64,000 nt of DNA, taken from positions 1 to 64,000 of the forward strand of contig JBJENV010000078.1 in the NCBI GenBank assembly GCA_051880375.1. The letters run 5' to 3'. The DNA comes from SIG299 sp051880375 (GTDB lineage Bacteria > Bacillota > Clostridia > Lachnospirales > Lachnospiraceae). The position numbers were made by a program, and so were the translations under genes. The notes below the pieces were generated by a model. The model searched no databases. It saw only the letters and a list, made by a program, of their open reading frames with translations, and had not been told where the DNA came from. Position 1 is the stretch's first letter. Each line of letters opens with the position of its first letter. Below are positions 35,723-44,362 of the stretch, in pieces.

Positions 35723-36793
35723 TCAACTTTTGTTGAGGTTCACAATAAATACGGAACCGACATCCGGTGTACTCTCCACATGGATTTCACCGCCGCACTT
35801 CTTTATAATCTCCTTGCAGAGTGCAAGTCCCAGCCCGTTCCCCTGCGACTTTCTTGAGGTATCGCCCTGATAAAACTTATCAAAAATATGCTTTTGCGTT
35901 TCCTCTGTCATACCGATGCCTTCGTCGCTGACAATGACCTGAAGCATCGTCTTTTCTTCTTTTAAATAGACGGAAATCTTTCCGCCCTGCTCGCTGTACT
36001 TGATTGCATTTCCGATTAAGTTGCTCCACACCTGAAACAGCAGCACCGGCTGGCCGCGATAGGTAAGCTCCGGAAGTTCCAGATCAAATTCAATGTTCTT
36101 CTTTCCCCACTTCGGCTCCAGCAGAACAATGGCTTCTCTGATTTGTTCATCCAGCCGGAAGGTTTCCGGCTCCTCTAAAAACTGCTGATGCTCCAGCTTG
36201 GAAAGACGCAGAATATTTTCCGTCAGGTCATTGAGCTTATCAATATGAAACAGTATTTTCCGTACATATACCTGACGCTCTTCCTGGGTAAGCTCCGGGT
36301 CCTGCAAAAAGGTAGCATAGCCGCTGATGGCCGAGAGCGGCGTTTTAAATTCATGAGACACATCCGCAACGAAATCATTCCGCATAATCTCTACTGAGTT
36401 CAGTTCCTTTACCATACGGTTGAAATTCCGTATCGTGCTGTCCAGCTCTTCCAGATGTCCTCCGTATGGCAGCTGAACCGAAAAATCTCCTGCTGCCACC
36501 TTTTTGGATGCCTCGCTGATTTGCTCTAACGGTACAAAAAAATGCCTCATCAAATAGTAGGATGCAATCAGGGATAGCAGCACACAAAACAGACAGATAA
36601 AGAACATTGTCATCCACGGATTGGCAAATCGTTCAATAGAAACTCCCAGCTTTATCAGGGTATACCCCGTCAAATATGAAATCAGCAGGAACATCAGGAC
36701 AATTCCCAAAAGTCCGAATGCCATTCTGGTGCGCATTTTATACATTCTGATTTTTTTCTCGTTCATAGAACCGTTTCCACACTGTCTTTTCAT
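35723..36793 (-). CDS. Sensor histidine kinase
   Basis: 356 residues. Two transmembrane helices (~22-46 and ~60-82) are separated by only about 12 residues, so it has almost no outer sensor domain. HAMP follows (~83-135). Then come HisKA with the phosphorylated His in DVSHEFKTPLSAISGYA (~146-162), and HATPase with NLIGNAIKYS, VSDEGIGM and GNGLGLALCKEI. Its start overlaps the response regulator stop by 4 bp (ATGA). It phosphorylates that regulator; signal input may come through the MacB-like transporter encoded next. Confidence 0.93.
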   Translation of the reverse strand: MKRQCGNGSMNEKKIRMYKMRTRMAFGLLGIVLMFLLISYLTGYTLIKLGVSIERFANPWMTMFFICLFCVLLSLIASYYLMRHFFVPLEQISEASKKVAAGDFSVQLPYGGHLEELDSTIRNFNRMVKELNSVEIMRNDFVADVSHEFKTPLSAISGYATFLQDPELTQEERQVYVRKILFHIDKLNDLTENILRLSKLEHQQFLEEPETFRLDEQIREAIVLLEPKWGKKNIEFDLELPELTYRGQPVLLFQVWSNLIGNAIKYSEQGGKISVYLKEEKTMLQVIVSDEGIGMTEETQKHIFDKFYQGDTSRKSQGNGLGLALCKEIIKKCGGEIHVESTPDVGSVFIVNLNKS

Positions 36794-37461
36794 TTTTTCA
36801 TCACCCTGTAGCCCAGTCCCCGGATGGTTACGATTTCAAAATCCTCATTCTTTTTAAAACGTTCCCGCAGCCTGCTGATATGCACATCCAGAGTATGGGA
36901 ATCCACATAACCGTCCGGTCCCCAGATATCGTCTAAAATCTGCTGCCTCGTAAAAATCTGCCCCGGATACGACAACAGCTTATAGAGCAGCTGAAACTCC
37001 TTCTGCGGAAGAATCTGACTGCCCTCACTGTCCGTTACGGTCCATGTATCGTAAAACAACACCGTGTCCCCGAACGTCAGCTTTCTCTCGCTGACACTCT
37101 TTGCCCGGCGTAAAAGTGCCTGCACGCGAAGCAGCATTTCCTGCAAATCCACCGGCTTCACCATATAATCGTCTGCTCCCGAAAGAAATCCGTTCTGCTT
37201 GTCCATAATGTCGCCCTTAGCGGTAATTAGCATAACAGGCATTGCCATCTGTGCTTCCCGCAGTTCCTTCACAAACGTAAAACCGTTCATCCCCGGCATC
37301 ATGACATCGGAAATTATCAGGTCTATTGTTTCTTCCTCTAACAGCTTTAACGCTTCCGCCGCATCCGGTGCGCCAAGCGCGATATAGCCTTTTCGCCCGA
37401 GCGTTCTGCAAAACAGCTGATTCAGTTCAACATCGTCCTCTACAACAAGAATCCGGAACAC
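36790..37461 (-). CDS. OmpR-family response regulator
   Basis: About 223 residues. The receiver domain has RILVVEDD, the phospho-acceptor Asp in IDLIISDVMMPGMNG (~52) and the conserved Lys in YMVKPVDLQEM (~102). The C-terminal winged helix (~125-223) ends in IVTIRGLGYRVMKK, the usual OmpR/PhoB close. The frame is open to 37650, but that extension lacks conserved sequence. A GTG at 37459-37461 with a GAGGTG RBS gives the normal family length and is chosen. Confidence 0.93.
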   Translation of the reverse strand: MFRILVVEDDVELNQLFCRTLGRKGYIALGAPDAAEALKLLEEETIDLIISDVMMPGMNGFTFVKELREAQMAMPVMLITAKGDIMDKQNGFLSGADDYMVKPVDLQEMLLRVQALLRRAKSVSERKLTFGDTVLFYDTWTVTDSEGSQILPQKEFQLLYKLLSYPGQIFTRQQILDDIWGPDGYVDSHTLDVHISRLRERFKKNEDFEIVTIRGLGYRVMKK

Positions 37462-37601
37462 TATATCATACACCTCGTCTTTCGATATTCGGAAATCGTC
37501 ATTCCTGTCCAAATGCGGAAAGCTCTTAAAAAAGAGTTCAGTTTCTTTTCCATAATCGTCTTCTCTCCTAACCAGATAGTTTTTTGATACAACGATTATA
37601 T

Positions 37602-37640
37602 AAAAAACGCAGGCATATTGGAACACCATAATACGCCTGC
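37602..37640 (-). terminator. Terminator after the DUF1858 gene
   Basis: GCAGGC (37609-37614) pairs with GCCTGC (37635-37640), with an imperfect AT-rich continuation. On the minus strand it ends in a T-run (37602-37607 complement). It separates the DUF1858 gene from the response regulator unit. Confidence 0.75.
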
Positions 37641-37670
37641 ATTTTATCATTTTGCGCCAAATAGGTTTTT

Positions 37671-37871
37671 CTACTTGTTGCTCAGGTACTCGTTAATTTC
37701 GTCTACTAACGGGTCTACCTCAAGACCATGCACCATGCAGGCTTCCTCTAAGGACTCACCCTGTGCGGACGGGCATCCGATACAGTGCATACCGTAATTC
37801 AACAGAATGGAAATAATATTCTGGTCTACGCGAATTACTTCGCCGATGGTCATTTCCTTTGTTACTGTCAT
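37671..37871 (-). CDS. DUF1858 domain protein (small CxxC protein)
   Basis: About 66 residues, one domain: TIGEVIRVDQNIISILLNYGMHCIGCPSAQGESLEEAC. The CIGC pair near residue 31 marks the DUF1858 / hybrid-cluster-protein-associated redox disulfide family. These small proteins may act in redox or metal handling, but no reaction is established. ATG 37869-37871 is preferred over an upstream TTG because it has the right distance from the AAGGAGG RBS. Confidence 0.85.
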   Translation of the reverse strand: MTVTKEMTIGEVIRVDQNIISILLNYGMHCIGCPSAQGESLEEACMVHGLEVDPLVDEINEYLSNK

Positions 37872-37949
37872 AACCAAATTTCCTCCTTCTAACAGCCTTC
37901 AAGCTGCCTTATCTTTCTTTGGCAGCTGCGATATCTGCCGTTGTCTTTC

Positions 37950-37979
37950 ATTATATTCCACAGTATGTACCTACGTCAA
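37950..37979 (-). promoter_or_regulatory. Promoter of the DUF1858 gene
   Basis: Minus strand TTGACG (37974-37979), 18-bp spacer, TATAAT (37950-37955). It starts only 10 bp after the esterase stop codon, so the small gene is transcribed separately. The ~70-base leader has hairpin-forming CTGCC/GGCAG segments. Confidence 0.75.
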
Positions 37980-37988
37980 GGCAGTTTT

Positions 37989-39320
37989 TTATTCTGTGTA
38001 TCCGAAGGAAAGTATTGTAAACGCCTTGTCCTCCTGCCCTTCTTTCATCCGGATCTCGACAGTGTGCTCTGCCGCCGTTTTCTCATCAATCAGCAGCACC
38101 ACATTACAGTTGTTCCAGCCACCTGCGCTGTAACCGTTCACTGTCATCACCGGTACGCCGTCCACGTAAATCTCCGCCTCGCCAAAGCTGTTGCTGTTGG
38201 AGGTTTTATAGTTTAACATCAGATTCTTACAGGTAAGCTTCATTACAAAGCTTTCATTGCCCGCTGTACCGTCGTGCTTCCAGTTATTCGGAAAGGAGGT
38301 CTGATAGCTTAAACCGAATTTCTGAACTGCCGTATCTGTCAGCACAAAGCTTCCCGGTGTAATGGAAAGGTCGGTTGTGGCAGAGTCAATCATCACCACA
38401 TGCTTAAATTCCAGCCCTTTTTTTCCGGTTTCCGGTACTGCAAGCGGTTTGTCTGCCTCTTCGGCATCTACCACAGCCAGAAGATTCATCAGGCATTCGC
38501 TCATCATCTTATGTCCGTAGGTAGTCGGATGATAATCATCTTTAAAGAAAATCGCATCCGATAAATGCTTTGTCTTATATGGCTCTACGATAGCATCCTT
38601 TATGCTGACCATCGGAAGGTCATAATACTTTCCTACAGGAATGTATGTATCCTGCACATTCCACTTACTCTTTGATACGGCAAATAAAAGAATCACCGCT
38701 GCATCATTTTCCTGGGAAAGCACATCATGAATCAGTCCCTCATACGCCCGTGTGCCGGTCGCTTCCTGCCAGTCATTCACGGCGAATTCCAAAACCAATA
38801 AATCCGGTTCTGCCCCCAGCGCATCGACAACATCTTTTTGAAAGCGGATTGCCCCCAAACACGACGGTGTACCGCTCAAGCCTGCATTGACTACATTAAT
38901 ATTATCTCCGGTACCGTAGGTTTCTGCAAATGCTCTGCCAAACTGATATGCATAACCGTCGCTCTGTTTTGTAGCACCTGCCCCTTCCGTAATAGAGCCT
39001 CCGAGAAGAGCAATGTGAACCTGTTCGCCGCTTCTTGCCTTTTCCAGTACCTTTTTTAAGCGGGCGTTATTACCGGAGGACACCAAAGAATCTTCTATCA
39101 TTTCAGCATACCAGTCCGCCTCCGGCGTTGGTTCCGGCGTAGACGTTGCTGTCGGTTCCGGAGTCGCCGTTGCTTTCGGCGTGACAGTTGCCTTTGGTGC
39201 TTCCGTAGAAACCGCTGCCTGTGTCGGTGTTACTTCAGGTGCCAACTCCTGTTCTTTTGTACCGCAGCCTGCTATCAGAAGCATTGCTGCAAAAGCTGCG
39301 ATGATATATGCCTTTTTCAT
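37989..39320 (-). CDS. SGNH/GDSL-family esterase lipoprotein
   Basis: 443 residues. The signal peptide has lipobox LLIAGC (Cys ~19) and is followed by a Thr/Pro/Glu-rich linker (~27-67). The SGNH hydrolase domain has block I ALLGGSITEGAG (nucleophile Ser ~110), block II NAGLSGT, block III EFAVNDW and block V DDYHPTTYGH (catalytic Asp-His). A C-terminal beta-sandwich (~300-443) may bind carbohydrate. The start overlaps the GH115 stop by 4 bp (ATGA), tying it to the xylan locus. Removal of acetyl groups from xylan at the cell surface is inferred. Confidence 0.85.
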   Translation of the reverse strand: MKKAYIIAAFAAMLLIAGCGTKEQELAPEVTPTQAAVSTEAPKATVTPKATATPEPTATSTPEPTPEADWYAEMIEDSLVSSGNNARLKKVLEKARSGEQVHIALLGGSITEGAGATKQSDGYAYQFGRAFAETYGTGDNINVVNAGLSGTPSCLGAIRFQKDVVDALGAEPDLLVLEFAVNDWQEATGTRAYEGLIHDVLSQENDAAVILLFAVSKSKWNVQDTYIPVGKYYDLPMVSIKDAIVEPYKTKHLSDAIFFKDDYHPTTYGHKMMSECLMNLLAVVDAEEADKPLAVPETGKKGLEFKHVVMIDSATTDLSITPGSFVLTDTAVQKFGLSYQTSFPNNWKHDGTAGNESFVMKLTCKNLMLNYKTSNSNSFGEAEIYVDGVPVMTVNGYSAGGWNNCNVVLLIDEKTAAEHTVEIRMKEGQEDKAFTILSFGYTE

Positions 39321-41923
39321 TGTTCCGTTCCTCCTTCCGGTCCCAGATAGGAATATGGAAGCTCTCCGCGGTAAATCACGATTTTCTGCAACACAAGTCC
39401 CGCATCAATCCCGTAAAAGCAAAGCCGATGCGCCCCTTCTTCCAATGTCACCCTGCTTTCACAGATGTGGGCATTGATTTCCACGGCATGACACCACTGC
39501 GGCTCATAGCAGTCGCCTGCCACATAGCCCTTTGGCAGTGCATTTATCACAAGTTCCGTCTTATCATCCAGGAAAAGTCCGTAACGCAGTTCTACCTTGT
39601 CACCGTCCAGATGATTGCTTGGTGCCAGCGTAACCTGCACCTTGTATTCTCCCGCACGGTCTGCGGTAAACTCATATTCCAGATACGGCAGCCCTTCCAC
39701 TTTTCCTGTCCTGTCGTAACGCTTTGCAGGCTCCATGGTAACCGGATATACCTTAACGGAAGCATCATGCCTTCCGTAGTCTGGAATTACCTGAAACTGT
39801 GCCTTTTCTCCGTCTGCAAGCACCATAGCTTCGTTTTTTGTAAACCGGTCTGCCTGCAGAACCGTAATTCCTTCCACCGGTCTTATTTCTGCATTCAGAA
39901 TTTCATTTACAAGCGCATTCGTCGTCATGTTACAGTCTGCACCCTCTACGATTACCGGCACCGGCGGAGCGCAGTGTTCCGCATTCCACGAAACATATCC
40001 AAGATGAGGCTGGCTCATCATCTTCCTCCACTTACCGCCGGACATTTCCTCATTATAATGCTTCGCGAGAGCTTTGTCCTTTTCGATTGCCTCTTCCACC
40101 AGTGCGGCAAATCCGTTTGCTCTGGCATCCTTTTTCTCTGCATAATAGCGATTGTATGCAGAGTAAATGTAAAGCGCTACTACGTTGGCCGATGCCACTG
40201 CCGGATAATATACCAGCTGTTCAAAGGCATCCTGAAGCTTTGCAGGAATTTTCGTCCTTAAGTCTTCGGCCTCTTCCATCAGGCAAAGTGCCTTTCCAAG
40301 CATTCTGCTTGCTTCTCCGAAATTCCTGATGCTGTAAATATGTTCTCTCATGTATTCGGGCTTGCAAATGGCATTTAGTTTGGAATAACCCGCTAATACT
40401 GCTGCTATCTGTGCTTGTGTTTCTTCCGTTACGCCATAGGCGAACTGCTGCTTTGCAAACTGCAGATAATATTCTCCCGGTGTCACACTGCCGCCTGTTC
40501 CGTATGTATCAAAATCATAAGCCAGATCCATATAGTAGGAAATCTGCAGTTCCATTGGCTTTAAATCACCGACATTTACAATCCAGATATCACGTACCCC
40601 ACAGTCATACGTTTCGGAAAGCTGTTCCCATGTTTTTTCCAGCTGCATAACATTCAGCCACATGTAACCTCTCGGACCGCCGTTGTAATCAAAATGATAG
40701 TACATGCCCCATCCGCCTTTTCGGTTCTTTAACTGCTCCGTGACAGGCAGGGAACGGACATTTCCGTAGTTATCCTCACAAAGCATGATGACCACATCAT
40801 CCAACGGTGAGGTGCCGTCCGGAAGTCTCCAGTTCTTTAAGCCCTCACTGACCGAATCGCCGTTCCAGTACTTTTCCACCTCTTTATACACTACCAGCAT
40901 CTTCGGTGCATCTGCAAGACCGTCCGCAGCTAAAAGCTCCTTCTGGGTCAGAATGATATCCTTTAATAAATCAATATTGTACTTTAAACCGCCTTCTAAA
41001 GCAGAATCCGCTTCGCCCCGCATACCAATCGTTATGACGCTCTCATATGGCTTATTCCGGTGGATTCCGTCCTTCCAGAACCGCGTAATACCCTCTCGGT
41101 TTACGGCAAAATCCCAGTTATATCTGTCTGTATAATTCTGCCAGAGATGCCGCCATTCTTCTCCGGCGCGGCACATCGGTTCGTGATGGGAGGTTCCCAT
41201 GACTATGCCGTATTCATCTGCCATCCGGATATTGTCCTGCGGATGCTCACTTCCCTCCTCGGAAAAGACATTTCCCCACATGGCAGGCCACAGATAATTT
41301 CCCTTCAAGCGCAAAATGAGTTCAAACACATGGCGATACATCTTATCGTTCAATCCGCCGAATTTCCCATATGCCCAGCCGGTAAAGGATGGGGATTCAT
41401 CATTGATAAAAATGCCGCGGTATTTTACCGAAGGTTCCTTTGATGTAAACTCCACCTCATCCTGTCGTAAAATCAATGTCTCTTTCGTTTCCGGCACAAC
41501 ATCAGCAAACCAGACCCACGGACTGACACCAATCAACTCAGACAGGCGGTAAATACCATAGATGCAACCACGTTTATCGCTGCCGGCAATCATCAGGCAT
41601 TCGGTTACACCGTTAAGGCCGCAGTCCATAAGCCTCGTGCTGTAGCACTCCCACTTGCCTTCTATTTCTGCAAGGCTCCAGTCCCCTCGCTCTACGGCTT
41701 CTCGAATCAGCGGATTCTGCAGCATGGTTCCTACAACGAGAACGGTGCCATGAAGCCCTGACACCTCTGTCACAAGCTCCGGCCTCTTCCCCGTTACTAA
41801 AAACACATCTTCTGCAAACGCCTCTGCCGCAAGACGGATACCCTGATAGCCCGTATCGGCAGGATCCAGATAAATCTGTACCGGATTTTCCCCTCCGGCT
41901 AACGTGAACCTTTTTCCATTCAC
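39317..41923 (-). CDS. GH115 xylan alpha-1,2-glucuronidase
   Basis: About 868 residues, no signal peptide, so cytoplasmic. GH115 features are YRGIFINDESPSFTGWA, LKGNYLWPAMWGNVF, MADEYGIVMGTSHHEPM and WDFAVNREGITRFWKDGI, followed by a helical region and a C-terminal beta-sandwich that ends near the stop. The enzyme removes (4-O-methyl)glucuronic acid from internal or terminal xylose of xylan fragments. The frame runs upstream to 42028, but GTG 41921-41923 has GGGAGG seven bases before it and starts the conserved domain (NGKRFTLAGG). It is 43 bp after GH43 and is coupled to the esterase gene. Confidence 0.9.
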   Translation of the reverse strand: MNGKRFTLAGGENPVQIYLDPADTGYQGIRLAAEAFAEDVFLVTGKRPELVTEVSGLHGTVLVVGTMLQNPLIREAVERGDWSLAEIEGKWECYSTRLMDCGLNGVTECLMIAGSDKRGCIYGIYRLSELIGVSPWVWFADVVPETKETLILRQDEVEFTSKEPSVKYRGIFINDESPSFTGWAYGKFGGLNDKMYRHVFELILRLKGNYLWPAMWGNVFSEEGSEHPQDNIRMADEYGIVMGTSHHEPMCRAGEEWRHLWQNYTDRYNWDFAVNREGITRFWKDGIHRNKPYESVITIGMRGEADSALEGGLKYNIDLLKDIILTQKELLAADGLADAPKMLVVYKEVEKYWNGDSVSEGLKNWRLPDGTSPLDDVVIMLCEDNYGNVRSLPVTEQLKNRKGGWGMYYHFDYNGGPRGYMWLNVMQLEKTWEQLSETYDCGVRDIWIVNVGDLKPMELQISYYMDLAYDFDTYGTGGSVTPGEYYLQFAKQQFAYGVTEETQAQIAAVLAGYSKLNAICKPEYMREHIYSIRNFGEASRMLGKALCLMEEAEDLRTKIPAKLQDAFEQLVYYPAVASANVVALYIYSAYNRYYAEKKDARANGFAALVEEAIEKDKALAKHYNEEMSGGKWRKMMSQPHLGYVSWNAEHCAPPVPVIVEGADCNMTTNALVNEILNAEIRPVEGITVLQADRFTKNEAMVLADGEKAQFQVIPDYGRHDASVKVYPVTMEPAKRYDRTGKVEGLPYLEYEFTADRAGEYKVQVTLAPSNHLDGDKVELRYGLFLDDKTELVINALPKGYVAGDCYEPQWCHAVEINAHICESRVTLEEGAHRLCFYGIDAGLVLQKIVIYRGELPYSYLGPEGGTEQ

Positions 41924-41966
41924 AACTCTACCTCCCGGACCTCTTTCTTGAGGCCTTGTTTTTATT

Positions 41967-43415
41967 CTACCGAAATTGCCAGGTATCCCAGTTGTAGCCG
42001 CTTCCGCAGAATATAAAATAAACATCATGTACTCCGGTAACTATCGTTTGCAGGCTGCATACCTGTTCCTCAAATACTCTTTCCTTTCCGTCTGCTTTTG
42101 GTATTGCTAAAGAACCGATGACATCACCGGATAACCCATCGATGCGAATTTCGATGACGCCCTCTGTTTCTTTGCTTCGTAAGACAGAAGCCGCAAACTG
42201 CGTTGCACCGTTATTTCCAAAATCCACACCCTTTAATCCAATCCAGGAGCCGGTTTCCATACCGGTAACCGCCATGTTGCCGGAACCGCAGGAGCTGCTG
42301 CTCTCTCCGCACCGGACTGTCTGAATTCCCGCCATATTCCACATCGTTTCTGCTTCTACCGTATCATATGGGTTTAAGAAGCCCTGCTGCTTGACACCTT
42401 CCCTTGTTCCTTTTACCTGTTTCAGGGTTCCGTCTGCCGCTGACTCCAGTCTGTCGATATGCGTGGAACGATATCCTCCGCTCAAACCAAGAGTCTTCTC
42501 CAGGAGCTGGGCATGATAGGCGATATACCACTGGTCGCGGAATTGAAAAATACAATGATGGTTGTTACCGCCCACACCAAAAAACTTGCCCGGATTCGGA
42601 AGCACCACACCCCGGTAGGTAAACGGTCCCATCGGGTTATCACTGGTCATATAGCAGATTTCACCGTTCACCATGCCATATTCCGCCGTGCCGTCCGGCG
42701 TCACACTAAAATTCGAGGAGTAGGAATAATAATAAGTACTGCCCATTTTGTGAATACCGGAATCTTCAAACAGAAACGGCGGGTCAATCGCCACAGGATT
42801 CCCCTCGAGACTGAGCATATCTTCTCCCAGCTTTGCCACTCTGGCCGTATATGGATGCGCTTCCTTCCCTTCCGGAACACCGCCCCCGAAATAGATATAC
42901 GCTGAGCCGTCATCATCCACTAAGACTGCCGGATCAAAGAGCCACGGTATCCCGGCACAGGTTGGTGTGCTTCTGGAAATTAATGCTTCGCCCAAAGGGT
43001 CCGTAAACGGTCCTGTCGGACTGTCTGCCGTCAATACACCGATGCCGCCTCCGCTGTTGGCAAAATATAAAAAGAATTTTGGTTTTCCGTCTATTCTCTT
43101 CCACACTGCCGCAGGCGCCCAGGAATTGTTTGCCCACTTTGCCGCACCGTTTTCCGAGGCGGCGTAAACCGTTCCGTGGTCTGTCCAGTTCACCATATCC
43201 TTAGAAGAAATAACATTAATGGTGTTGATTCTGGAATAGGAATTATTCTTCAGGTTTCCATCCTCGTCATACTCTAAGACATCCCCGGTCATATAAATAT
43301 ACAAAGTATCCTCATATACCATAGCATACGGGTCTGCTCCGAATCTTTGCGTCATTAACGGATTATGATCCGACATTCCCTTGCTGCTTTTTGCCCGTTC
43401 CATGCTCTGTTGCAT
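41967..43415 (-). CDS. GH43 family beta-xylosidase/alpha-L-arabinofuranosidase with CBM6-like domain
   Basis: 482 residues, no signal peptide. The five-bladed propeller (~18-320) shows the expected catalytic acids: Asp28 in RFGADPYAMVYE, Asp in WLFDPAVLVDDDG (~160) and Glu in LFEDSGIHKMGS (~216). The C-terminal ~130 residues (VEAETMWNMAG onward, ending GYNWDTWQFR) match a CBM6-like sugar-binding sandwich. It would trim xylose or arabinose from imported xylo-oligosaccharides. The start ATG has GGGAGG upstream. It follows the U32-like pair by 11 bp. Confidence 0.9.
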   Translation of the reverse strand: MQQSMERAKSSKGMSDHNPLMTQRFGADPYAMVYEDTLYIYMTGDVLEYDEDGNLKNNSYSRINTINVISSKDMVNWTDHGTVYAASENGAAKWANNSWAPAAVWKRIDGKPKFFLYFANSGGGIGVLTADSPTGPFTDPLGEALISRSTPTCAGIPWLFDPAVLVDDDGSAYIYFGGGVPEGKEAHPYTARVAKLGEDMLSLEGNPVAIDPPFLFEDSGIHKMGSTYYYSYSSNFSVTPDGTAEYGMVNGEICYMTSDNPMGPFTYRGVVLPNPGKFFGVGGNNHHCIFQFRDQWYIAYHAQLLEKTLGLSGGYRSTHIDRLESAADGTLKQVKGTREGVKQQGFLNPYDTVEAETMWNMAGIQTVRCGESSSSCGSGNMAVTGMETGSWIGLKGVDFGNNGATQFAASVLRSKETEGVIEIRIDGLSGDVIGSLAIPKADGKERVFEEQVCSLQTIVTGVHDVYFIFCGSGYNWDTWQFR

Positions 43416-43426
43416 TTTGTCCTCCC

Positions 43427-44326
43427 TTACCGTCGCTGCTGTGCTTTTGCCATATCTGACAAAATCTGAACCATTTTCCCTTTGATAAACTCCCTCGCTT
43501 CTTCCTTCACAAGAAAATACAGATAGGAATCCATCACAAATTCCTGCGACAGCCCGCGCCCTACAATTTTAAAATTCACATAACCTCTTTCAATATAACG
43601 TTCTATTTCCTCATTGGATAGAAAGGACGGTCTTTTCCTGCACTCGGAAAAATCTCTTCTTCCATTCTGATGCGGGCACTGAAATAGTGTATCCCGATCA
43701 AATTCCAGCTGCGACAAAGATTCCGCGCGGTAATGCTCCGCCCGTTTTGAACAGTTCGGAGAACAGATTTCGTTCACCAGTATTTCAATCCTGTCAGCGC
43801 ATGGTTCCAGTTCCGTGAGCACGGTTTCATCATGATTCAGGTCATAATCCAGTACGACCAGATAATAATCTTTTTCCAGCTCCTGCTTGATTTCCTCCAG
43901 ATTGACCATCCGCTTTGTGGTAGAGGAAATCATTTTAAAACCCGGATATTCCTTCCTTATGTATTCCTCTAACGTCGGTCGGTTGACTAAGACCTGATTC
44001 TTTCCATTGTCTGCCAGCTTCATAATCATGTTGCAGTAGGTATCCAGATTGTGTTTTTCCTCCAGCAGGGAATTGGTCCAGGTAAAGCGTACCGGTACCC
44101 CTCTTACATTGTACATCTTAATAATTTTATCGATATCACCTTTGAAAGCAGAGCCGAACACAGCACGCCCGCCATTCCAGATTGCTCCCGGAAAGGTTCC
44201 GTATACGGAGCCTATCTTATAGCCCTCCTTAAACTTACTCGGATAATCCTTCATCAGATTCAGCAGAATCTGATTTAAAAGCCTGAAATTACATAAGCCG
44301 GGCAAATGCCAATATACTTCCTTCAT
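43427..44326 (-). CDS. U32-peptidase-like protein B
   Basis: About 299 residues, soluble, with a TIM-barrel-like pattern. It is paralogous to the next gene upstream: both share HLPGL at the start, then GVPVR.T.TN, TYCN/FYCN, LEEYIRK.YP.FK, SST, and DYYLVVLDY. A CSPNC motif (~200-204), with further Cys in QCPHQNGRRDFSEC, recalls the Cys clusters of the U32 family (TrhP, RlhA, UbiU/UbiV), some of which hold a 4Fe-4S cluster. The similarity is from memory and weak. ATG 44324-44326 is chosen to align with the paralogue. Function is unknown. Confidence 0.65.
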   Translation of the reverse strand: MKEVYWHLPGLCNFRLLNQILLNLMKDYPSKFKEGYKIGSVYGTFPGAIWNGGRAVFGSAFKGDIDKIIKMYNVRGVPVRFTWTNSLLEEKHNLDTYCNMIMKLADNGKNQVLVNRPTLEEYIRKEYPGFKMISSTTKRMVNLEEIKQELEKDYYLVVLDYDLNHDETVLTELEPCADRIEILVNEICSPNCSKRAEHYRAESLSQLEFDRDTLFQCPHQNGRRDFSECRKRPSFLSNEEIERYIERGYVNFKIVGRGLSQEFVMDSYLYFLVKEEAREFIKGKMVQILSDMAKAQQRR

Positions 44327-44362
44327 ATGCTTCACTCTCCTTTTCCCACGTTGTATGAGTTT

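Noticed and set aside
37462..37650. N-terminal extension of the response regulator
   Set aside because: It would add ~63 residues not found in OmpR-type proteins; a GTG with a good RBS at 37461 gives the normal length.
39308..40261. 317-residue plus-strand open frame
   Set aside because: It lies antisense within GH115, which has clear family motifs; its translation is Cys/His/Arg-rich without domain features, typical of a shadow frame.
41924..42028. N-terminal extension of GH115, which could look like a signal region
   Set aside because: It overlaps the end of the GH43 gene and contains the GGGAGG RBS for GTG 41923; no signal peptide pattern.
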